A stretch of 64,000 bases of DNA from Rhizomys pruinosus (Eukaryota; Chordata; Mammalia; Rodentia; Spalacidae). The stretch is taken from contig VZQC01011003.1 of NCBI GenBank assembly GCA_009823505.1, forward strand, positions 2,140,129 through 2,204,128, written 5' to 3'. This document shows positions 55,432 to 64,000 of this stretch, piece after piece. Numbering within the stretch: the first letter of the stretch is position 1; each line of letters starts with the position of its first letter. Both the position numbers and the translations under genes were made by a program. The notes under the pieces are model-generated. The model was given only the letters and a program-made list of their open reading frames with translations. It made no database searches and was not told the origin of the DNA.

Positions 55432-55706
55432 TTCATTTGTTTTCAGTCCCAGGGAACTATCCTAGGATATTGTACATGCTAGGTAAGCACTCTACCACTG
55501 AGTCCTATCCCTGCCATGTACTAGAGTTAGTATTTATTTATTTATTTATTTATTTATTTATTATTTGAGACAGAGTCTCACTACGTGGCACTGGCTGGCT
55601 TGGAACTAGCTCTGTAGATCAAGCTAGCCTTGACCACATAGAGATCCTCCTGCTTCAGCCTGCCCAGTGGTGGGATTAAAGGCGTGTGCCATCAGGCCCA
55701 GCCAGA
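55432..55706 (-). repeat. ID-like and B1-like SINE pair (second copy)
   Basis: ID-like part to about 55516 (AGGTAAGCACTCTACCACTG), (TTTA)n at about 55530-55563, then a reverse old B1 (GAGACAGAGTCTCACTACGT to CATCAGGCCCAGCC). Confidence 0.7.
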
Positions 55707-55747
55707 ATCAGTTTTTTAGCTTTTGTTTTCAAATATGATATCTGTGC

Positions 55748-56218
55748 ATGATGGTTAATCCTGGGTGTCAACTTGACTGGACTAAAGAACAAATAAGAGA
55801 AAAAGAATCTTCGGATTGGACTACCTCAACCTGGATGGCCCACCCCAAATGTGGGTGTTATCTTCTGCCGGCAGGCAGTATAAAAAGCCATGGCAGAGGG
55901 AGCTGGTCCCTTTTTCCTGCGGCTTGCCTCTCTCTCACTGGTGAGTTTGTCTTGCTGCTGTGATCAACCCTTTGGATCCAGCGTGTCCTGAGACCGGCAG
56001 ATCTCCTGGAATCCATCGGGACTTCAGCACCAGATTGGGACTACTGAGACATCCAGCCTTGTGGACTGAGCAGTTCCCTGGATTCTCAGCCTCTCCAGTG
56101 CGGCGTGGCTACTGTTGGACTACTTGAGCTCTGTCACGTGAGCAAATCAATAAATTGTATATAGCTATATATTCGTCCTGTTGCTTCTGTTTCTTTAGAG
56201 AACCCTGACTAATACACT
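55748..56218 (+). repeat. Rodent interspersed repeat A (second copy)
   Basis: Counterpart of 42541-43080 with far fewer stray insertions: GCATGATGGTTAATCCTGGG to AACCCTGACTAATACA. Confidence 0.58.
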
Positions 56219-56585
56219 GTGTTCGCTACTTTTCTGTTGCTGTGGTAAAATAGCTCAACCAAGGCAACTTATAGGATGGAGAGTTTATCTGGCACATGTT
56301 TCCCAGAAGGATAATAGTCCTTATGGAAAAAGATGGGGAAAAAAAAAAAAGAAAAAGATGGGGAGGCATGGCAAGCAGCAGCCCGACCAGAAAGTTGGAA
56401 CCTCTCATCTTCAAGCAGGGACAGAAGCAGGGAGATGGGGCAAGGCTAAGACCTCTCAAAGCCTCCACCCAGTGACGTGCTTCCTCCAGCAAGGCCACAC
56501 CTCCTAAAGCCACTACAGATAGCACGAACTGGGTTCAAGTATTCAAATACTTGGAGCCTATAGCAAAAATTTCTAACCACCACAG
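56219..56585 (+). repeat. Rodent interspersed repeat B (second copy)
   Basis: Counterpart of 43081-43455: TTTCTGTTGCTGTGGTAAAA to TTTCTAACCACCACAG. Confidence 0.58.
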
Positions 56586-56698
56586 TATCTATATATGGAC
56601 CCCACATAAACAGAAGCTTGTTGATGTCTTCAATAATATTTGAGAATAAAGGGGTCCAAGAACAAAAAGTATGGGAATACATATAATAGATACATCAG

Positions 56699-56785
56699 GG
56701 GCTGAGGTTGTTGTAGCTCAGTGGTATAGTGCTTGCTTAGCATGTGCCAGATCCCCAGTCTGATCTCCAGCACTGAAAATAAAAA
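56699..56785 (+). repeat. ID SINE (second copy)
   Basis: GGGCTGAGGTTGTTGTAGCT, CAGTGGTATAGTGCTTGCTT and ATCTCCAGCACTGAAAATAA are clear ID landmarks. Confidence 0.85.
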
Positions 56786-57049
56786 GACTATAAAATACAA
56801 ACTATTTAAAAAGAAAGACTAAGCTCATAATTAAAACTGTTGGCTCTTTTGTGATATTCTGAAAGCATTAAACACAGCTAAATAAGTGTATAAATTAGAA
56901 ATAGCTTCAATGTGATGTTCCATTTTAGTGTGGTGAATTTAAAAAGTCAATCTACAGAAGAGTTTCAAATTATCTACCCCAAAGAGAGCAAAGGAAGGTA
57001 AACAATCCAGCTGGGCCATAGAGAGATGTCTCGGATACTTTGTATTCTC

Positions 57050-57665
57050 TGCCTTGGTTTTTTTCAATTACGACACTTTGCAATGTGTGTGCATAGGTAC
57101 AACTTCCTTGAAGCAGTTTGGGAGCATCTATCAAATTCACAAATGGACATACTTTCCCCTCTAGAAATTCCATTTGAGGAATTTGTCTTACAGATGCACT
57201 TGTTCACATGCAGAGAATCATGTACAAGATTATTCACTGTAGCCTAATTTGTAATAGGAAAAAGCTGAACCAGCCTGAATGTTCTTTAGGAGGGTGCTGG
57301 TTAGATAAGCTATGCTCCATACACAAAATAAGCCAGCATGCAATGCAATTGAACATAAAGTAAGAGCAAAGAAGCTTTTTATCCATGATTGTGGAAGTCT
57401 CTGAAATGGCTAAGTGAAAAAAAACAAACAAGGTTCAGATCAGAATATGTGCGCCTTTATACATATAAAAAGGGAATATTTCAGGAGGATGCTTAAGAAA
57501 GTGTTAACATGAGCTGTTTCTGGGACAAGGAATGTAACACTGGCTGTCTTTAAGGCAAGGAACTTGGCAGCCGAAGGGCAGAATAAGAGGCTGTTCACTG
57601 AATATCCTTATATCTTGCATTTTGAACTATGTGGCATAAAACCCAGTCAAAAATAAAACTGACGA
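57050..57665 (+). repeat. L1M LINE 3' UTR fragment (second copy)
   Basis: Counterpart of 43930-44535, more complete at its start (CTTGAAGCAGTTTGGGAGCA and CTCTAGAAATTCCATTTGAG). Confidence 0.82.
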
Positions 57666-57977
57666 AACAAAAATGAAAAGATGATTTTATTTTGAAAAAA
57701 AGGAAAAAACATATGCAGAGATGGATACCAGCATGCACTGTGTTGTTTACTGCTTTAATCTGTGGCACTTTCTGACTCCTGTCTCTGTCTCAAGCCAGTC
57801 TACAGATAAGGCTTCATCCCATAGGCTTCAGATCAGAAGGAAATACAAGTACAAACCTAAGGATCAGCTTTTAATGGGAATAGATCCTCCAAGATCATAG
57901 AAAGCATGGCCTGGCCTTGACTCAAATGTCTGACTTCTTATAGAATTTTTTTTTTATTCTTGGAAAGGATACTAGCA

Positions 57978-58082
57978 TTTATTGAATAAGTCCCATCCGG
58001 GCCAGGAGCTTCTTTATCCTTTGTCCCTTTTAATCCTTCCAAGTTCTGGAAAGTAGGTCTGTTGGGAAGCAGTTCAAAAAGA
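57978..58082 (-). repeat. MIR SINE fragment (second copy)
   Basis: Counterpart of 44845-44948. Confidence 0.65.
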
Positions 58083-58861
58083 CTGAATAATGTTGCCTTC
58101 CTTTTGCTTAAATGATGAGCCTAGGTGTCTAGGACTGTTGACCCAGAGACCTCACCCTCTCCAATAACCATGACAAGCTCCCCTCTAGGAATAAAATGCA
58201 GGCTGGGATCACTGTGGTGAGTGTCTCTGTGGGGAAAGGATCATCTCCATGGGATGAGGGGTTACGTACGCCCTCCCACCTCTAGCCTTCTCATATAGGA
58301 AGAGCTGATGGGAAAGGATAGAAGATGATCACCCAGCATCCATGAGTCAGTTTTATTTCTTCCAATAGACTGTTCAATATCTGTTCCTCAAAATCACAGC
58401 CCATGTCAAGAAGTACTAATTACTGCCAAGTCCTCAAATCAGCCATGCCTGTAAGGGAAGCTGACATCTTATATTCTGCATATGTGGATGGCAGGATGCT
58501 GCCCAAAACCATAGTCATGGGATGGCTTCACTATGTCTTAAAGCAGGAAAGAATGGGACTATAGAGTCACCAAGTACATAGAAGTAAACTCTGGGTCAGG
58601 TGCACTCAGCCACCACTTCCCTAGATGTTCTGAACACCTGTACGGGTTCAGAGCAGCAGTGAGCAACAGGGAAGCAGTCAGCCTTGGCCGCAGAAAGGAG
58701 AGCAGTGGTGGTAGCTGTGTCCTGTGTGGAGGTGAGATGCACCAAGATGGCGAGTTCCCAGCTGCTCCTCCTGAAGACAGGGCAATAAGCAGAGCTTTGG
58801 TACTAAGGACCCTCTTTGTTGTTGTTTTTGTTGTTGTTGGTGGTTTGTTTGTTCATTTTCT

Positions 58862-58972
58862 TGTTGAGGAAGTAGAGACTTTGAGAAATTGCATGACTCA
58901 GTTGAAGACACATAGCTAGTGTAGTATAGGTAAGAGTCCAGGTCGTGCAATCCTGGCCTATCAAGCTAAGCC
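58862..58972 (-). repeat. MIR SINE fragment (second copy)
   Basis: Counterpart of 45740-45852. Confidence 0.65.
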
Positions 58973-59477
58973 TGTGTTCTTGGCTCTGCAATCCTACTGC
59001 TAAGCCTAATCCGAAAACTGCAAGTTTCAAGCTCAAAATTTCCTTAAGCCTTCATGCTTTTTTCTCAGTTCATATAATTTTTTTTGCATCCTGATCAATA
59101 TATATATATATATATATCTGTATGTTTTAAAGATGTTATTTTAATGACTAATTCAGGGTACTTAGGTACTTATCTTTTTATTATTCAAATCTTTGGTAAC
59201 CTAGGAAAGCATGTCATGTCTATCCCCTGTCTCAAGGACCTACCCTCGAACTCCATTTGAGGAACCACAGCCTAGTGATTAATCAAATCCTCATGTAACT
59301 GAACACGATAGTTACAAAATGAATTGTGTTATCCCATGTTATTAAATTGTTGTGCAATTATATTTTGGCCTCTCACATAAGTGTAGAGGAGAATGAACTA
59401 ATCAAAAAACAGGCTGCTTTGTTTTCTTAAGTGTTAGGTTTTTCATCTTTAAAATTATTTTCTGATTATTTTTATTT

Positions 59478-59680
59478 TATGTGTGTGAGTGTATTGCTTG
59501 TATGTATCTAAGTGTATCTGTGTCATGCAATGCCCACAGAGATCAGAAGAGGACGTCAGATTCCCTTGGAACTGGACCTACTGAATGTTGTTAGCTGCCA
59601 TGTGGGTGCTGACAATCAAACCCAGGTCCTCTGCAAGAGCAGCCAGTGCTCTTAATCACTAAGCCATCTCTCCAGCCACA
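59478..59680 (-). repeat. B2 SINE, complete
   Basis: TGTGTGAGTGTATTGCTTGT to CTAAGCCATCTCTCCAGCC. It shows what the truncated B2 at 46385-46539 should look like. Confidence 0.92.
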
Positions 59681-59988
59681 GGTTTTTCATTTTACAAATA
59701 AAAATTTGTATTATTCCAATTATATCTTCAGTATGTGGTTGTGACTCTTCCTAGGGAGGTAGGATGCATTTATATCATACTCTGTCTCCTTTTTTTGAGA
59801 TAATATCCCTGCATTAATTATGCTAGCTACTATAAATGACAACTCCCAAATCTCAGAGGCTTAAAAAATAAACTGTATTTCTTCCTTCCACCACAGTCTG
59901 ATATAAGTTGCCATTTTTTATGGTTTGAATGTGAATGTCTCCCATGGGCTCTTGTGTTTGAATACTTGGTCCCCAGATGGTGAAACTC
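59681..59988. other. Unassigned flank before the array
   Basis: Includes TTATGGTTTGAATGTGAATG and TACTTGGTCCCCAGATGGTG, which look like the edge of another dispersed repeat. No gene. Confidence 0.4.
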
Positions 59989-61565
59989 TGTTCTAGTTTG
60001 TCTTCCATTGCTGTGACAAAACACTCTGACCAACACCAACTTAGGGAGGAAAGGGTTTATTCAGCTTACATCTCCTGGGTAACAGTTCATCACTTAGGGA
60101 GCCCAAGGCAGGAACTCAGGGCAGGAACCTGGAGGCAGGAGCTGAAGCACAGGCCATGGAGGAGTGGTGTTCACTGGCTTGCTCTCCTGGCTCATGCCCA
60201 GCCCTCCTTCTTATACAGTATGCAACAAACTGCCTAGGGTGGCACCACTCTTATGGTCTGCCCCCCCCCCACAGTTCAACCATCAAGACAATACTCCACA
60301 GATGTGGCCACAGGCCAATCCAATGGAGCCAATTCCCCAATTGAGGCTCCCACAACCCAGATGTGTCAAGTTGACACTAAAGCTATCCAGCACAATTGAC
60401 CCCTTGTCAATTTGACACACAAAACACATCACTATTAAACCACCACCTTTCCAGTTCTTATCCCCAAAGTATGATGTTAACATTAATCACAACCTAAGAC
60501 AGTACAACCTTAAAAGCCCCACAGTCCTTAAAATGTCCAAACACTTAAAAGTTCATAGTCTGTTAAAAGTCTCTTAACTGTGGGCTGCTGTAAAATCCAA
60601 AACAAGTACTGTCTTATTTCAAAGGGAAGAATCAGGCACTCTCAAACAAAACCTAAGTCCAGCAAAGTAGCTCAAGGCTGGACACCTGGGATTCACTCAC
60701 GATCTTCTGGGCTCCAAAGGGTCTCGGCAGCTCCCCCTCTCCGACTCTGCCATCCGTGGCACACTCATCTCGCAGGCCCAGGCCGACTCCATTCTACACC
60801 TACCGCTGCTCTTGGTGGTCGTCCCAGGGTACCGGCATCTCCAAAAAGCTGGGGTCGCTACTGAAACTGAGGCAGCACCTTCACCAATGGTCTCTTCTGA
60901 CCTCTCCTGGTGCAAAGCCTCAGCTTCTCTCCATGACCCCTGCAATCCTGGGGTCTTCACAGCAACCGAGGTGCACTTCCACCAATGGTCTTTCCTGACC
61001 TCTCACAGTGCCAAGCCTCGGCTGCTCTCTGTGACCCCCTCAAATTTCAACACCGGAACCATATAGGAGACTCTTACACGTTACCAAGTCCGGCTTCTGG
61101 CTCGAGATGGAGGCTCAGGCCCTTTCTGGGTCACAGCTTCTGTGTGCTGACCTTGAAGATATTCTCCCCAGAAGATTTCACCTCAGTGATGCTGGTCTCT
61201 TGTTACTTACAGCTGATTTTTCAGCCCCAGCTAACCAGCATCAATTGCCCCAGTACCACAAAAGTTTCACTTCAGGTTCTGGTCTCTTGTTACTTACAGC
61301 TGATTCTCCACAGCCCCAGCTGACCAGAACCCACAGATTACACAGTCCTGATGATCTCTGCTCTCCTTTGAAACTAGAAACTTCACAAGCCAGGCCTCCA
61401 TCTTCTACAACTCCTTCAGCAAAACTGCTCCAAGCTCCACAGCAACAATCTTTAGGCATTCAATGATCTTCCCAGCCCAAAGTTCCAAACGCCTCCACAA
61501 TCCTTCCCCAAAACACCAAGGTCAGGTCTGTCACAGCAATACCCCACTCTTCTGGTACCAATTTC
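59989..61565 (+). repeat. 1.58-kb tandem repeat, unit 1
   Basis: Begins TGTTCTAGTTTGTCTTCCAT and ends GGTACCAATTTC. The text (AGGAAAGGGTTTATTCAGCT, GGCAGGAACCTGGAGGCAGG, CAGTGATGCTGGTCTCTTGT) resembles a very abundant murine dispersed repeat, orientation arbitrary. Open frames inside it have no recognisable protein and are repeated only because the DNA is. Confidence 0.9.
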
Positions 61566-63144
61566 TGTCCTAGTTTGTCTTCCATTGCTGTGACAAAACA
61601 CTCTGACCGACACCAACTTGGGGAGGAAAGGGTTTATTCAGCTTACATCTCCTGGGTCACAGTTCATCACTTAGGGAGCCCAAGGCAGGAACTCAGGGCA
61701 GGAACCTGGAGGCAGGAGCTGAAGCACAGGCCATGGAGGAATGCTGTTCACTGGCTTGCTCCCCTGGCTCATGCCCAGCCTGCCTTCTTATACGGTACAC
61801 AACAACCTGCCCAGGGTGGCACCACTCATTGTGGGCTGGGCCCTCCCACACTGCTCGACCATCAAGACAATACTCCACAGATGTGGCCACAGGCCAATCC
61901 AATGGAGCCAATTCCCCAATTGAGGCTCCCTCAACCCAGGTGTGTCAAGTTGACACTAAAGCTATCCAGCACAATTGACCCCTTGTCAACTTGACACACA
62001 AAACACATCACTATTAAACCACCACCTTTCCAGTTCTTATCCCCAAAGTATGATGTTAACATTAATCACAACCTAAGACAGTACAACCTTAAAAGCCCCA
62101 CAGTCCTTAAAATGTCCAAACACTTAAAAGTTCACAGTCTGTTAAAAGTCTCTTAACTGTGGGCTGCTGTAAAATCCAAAACAAGTACTGTCTTATTTCA
62201 AAGGGAAGAATCAGGCACACTCAAACAAAACCTAAGTCCAGCAAAGTAGCTCAAGGCTGGACACCTGGGATTCACTCACGATCTTCTGGGCTCCAAAGGG
62301 TTTCGGCAGCTCCCCCTCTCCGACTCTGCCGTCCGTGGCACACTCATCTCGCAGGCCCAGGCCGACTCCATTCTACACCTACCGCTGCTCTTGGTGGTCG
62401 TCCCAGGGTACCGGCATCTCCAAAAAGCTGGGGTCGCTACTGAAACTGAGGCAGCACCTTCACCAATGGTCTCTTCTGACCTCTCCTGGTGCAAAGCCTC
62501 AGCTTCTCTCCATGACCCCTGCAATCCTGGGGTCTTCACAGCAACCGAGGTGCACTTCCACCAATGGTCTTTCCTGACCTCTCACAGTGCCAAGCCTCGG
62601 CTGCTCTCTGTGACCCCCTCAAATTTCAACACCGGAACCATATAGGAGACTCTTACACGTTACCAAGTCCGGCTTCTGGCTCGAGATGGAGGCTCAGGCC
62701 CTTTCTGGGTCACAGCTTCTGTGTGCTGACCTTGAAGATATTCTCCCCAGAAGATTTCACCTCAGTGATGCTGGTCTCTTGTTACTTACAGCTGATTTTT
62801 CAGCCCCAGCTAACCAGCATCAATTGCCCCAGTACCACAAAAGTTTCACTTCAGGTTCTGGTCTCTTGTTACTTACAGCTGATTCTCCACAGCCCCAGCT
62901 GACCAGAACCCACAGATTACACAGTCCTGATGATCTCTGCTCTCCTTTGAAACTAGAAACTTCACAAGCCAGGCCTCCATCTTCTACAACTCCTTCAGCA
63001 AAACTGCTCCAAGCTCCACAGCAACAATCTTTAGGCATTCAATGATCTTCCCAGCCCAAAGTTCCAAACGCCTCCACAATCCTTCCCCAAAACACCAAGG
63101 TCAGGTCTGTCACAGCAATACCCCACTCGTCTGGTACCAATTTC
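61566..63144 (+). repeat. 1.58-kb tandem repeat, unit 2
   Basis: Head-to-tail copy of unit 1. It differs by scattered substitutions (ACCGACACCAACTTGGGG for ACCAACACCAACTTAGGG) and by the segment near 61820-61860 (GTGGGCTGGGCCCTCCC) that in unit 1 reads TATGGTCTGCCCCC. Confidence 0.9.
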
Positions 63145-64000
63145 TGTCCTAGTTTGTCTTCCATTGCTGTGACAAAACACTCTGACCGACACCAACTTGG
63201 GGAGGAAAGGGTTTATTCAGCTTACATCTCCTGGGTCACAGTTCATCACTTAGGGAGCCCAAGGTAAGAACTCAGGGCAGGAACCTGGAGGCAGGAGCTG
63301 AAGCACAGGCCATGGAGGAATGCTGTCCACTGGCTTGCTCCTGGCTTGCTCTCTGGCTCATGCCCAGCCTGCCTTCTTATACTGTCACTGCTCAACAATC
63401 AAGACAATACACCACAGATGTGGCCACAGGCCAATCCAATGGAGCAAATTCCCCAATTGAGGCTCCCTCAACCCAGGTGTGTCAAGTTGACACTAAAGCT
63501 ATCCAGCACAATTGACCCCTTGTCAACTTGACACACAAAACACATCACTATTAAACCACCACCTTTCCAGTTCTTATCCCCAAAATATGATGTTAACATG
63601 AATCACAACCTAAGACAGTACAACCTCAAAAGCCTCACAGTCCTTAAAATGTCCAAACACTTAAAAGTTCACAGTCCGTTAAAAGTCTCTTAACTGTGGG
63701 CTGCTGTAAAATCCAAAACAAGTACTGTCTTATTTCAAAGGGAAGAATCAGGCACTCTCAAACAAAACCTAAGTCCAGCAAAGTAGCTCAAGGCTGGACA
63801 CCTGGGATTCACTCACGATCTTCTGGGCTCCAAAGGGTCTCGGCAGCTCCCCCTCTCCGACTCTGCCGTCCGTGGCACACTCATCTCGCAGGCCCAGGCC
63901 GACTCCATTCTACACCTACCGCTGCTCTTGGTGGTCGTCCCAGGGTACCGGCATCTCCAAAAAGCTGGGGTCGCTACTGAAACTGAGGCAGCACCTTCAC
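63145..64000 (+). repeat. 1.58-kb tandem repeat, unit 3 (cut by window end)
   Basis: Starts like unit 2 but lacks about 40 bases around 63390, shifting later positions. It shares the CGACACC and TTGGGG variants with unit 2, so units 2 and 3 look closer to each other than to unit 1. Confidence 0.9.

Larger units (their letters stand above)
46972..59641. repeat. Duplicated block D2, main segment, second copy
   Basis: Counterpart of 33948-46539 in direct orientation. It starts at a B1 poly(T) only a few bases after the preceding B1, skipping the 4.4 kb seen at 29481-33949 in the first copy. Repeats inside it are mostly cleaner than in the first copy. Confidence 0.9.

Noticed and set aside
60580..60864. 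Repeated open frames in the 1.58-kb units (for example 60580, 62159, 63696)
   Set aside because: They recur only because the unit is repeated, several overlap in different frames and strands, and none resembles a protein family.
59989..64000. CRISPR or satellite array
   Set aside because: The unit is 1.58 kb with no spacers, far outside CRISPR dimensions, in a mammalian genome. Satellite status cannot be claimed from under three units.

Overview
This is nuclear DNA of a muroid rodent. B1 and B2 SINEs are dense on both strands, with a B4 and several ID elements. The B1 and B2 sequence types differ from those I associate with Mus, so a cricetid or other non-Mus muroid is likely; the species cannot be fixed by eye. 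Older mammal-wide repeats (L1M, MIR, an MLT1-like LTR, an L2-like tail) lie between them. There are no bacterial, plasmid or phage features and no CRISPR array.

The only protein-coding gene I can support is SLC35G1 (TMEM20/POST), a ten-helix EamA/drug-metabolite-transporter family protein, on the + strand. It has three coding exons: exon 1 (9037-9214) in a CpG-island promoter, exon 2 (34312-34492) and exon 3 (36500-37238). Joined, they encode 365 aa with consensus splice sites in compatible phases. Each exon occurs twice: exon 1 again at 13328-13505, exon 2 at 47341-47521, exon 3 at 49540-50278. The order is therefore 1-1'-2-3-2'-3'. This order, the near-identity of the copies, and single-N or abrupt joins at the copy boundaries suggest that two haplotypes were strung together during assembly rather than a real gene duplication.

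Layout: 1-6011, 5' flank with SINEs, a MIR and a fossil L1M split by a B2. 6012-9990 and 10300-14292, two copies of the promoter and exon 1 block. 14293-33950, intron 1, rich in SINEs, with an RPS23 processed pseudogene (about 24085-24540, minus) and LINE-like debris; many repeats from about 17.6 to 29 kb look indel-damaged, as in poorly polished long-read sequence. 33950-46539 and 46972-59641, two copies of the exon 2, exon 3 and 3'-flank block. 59989-64000, a direct tandem array of a 1.58-kb repeat unit (two full units and part of a third) running off the window end.

I found no convincing undescribed biological system. The most notable items are the duplicated-exon structure, the two joins that both fall at B1 poly(T) runs, the 1.58-kb tandem array, a 7SL-derived fossil monomer, and a rearranged LINE-like module pair. 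Undescribed long stretches hold no gene or repeat that I recognise.
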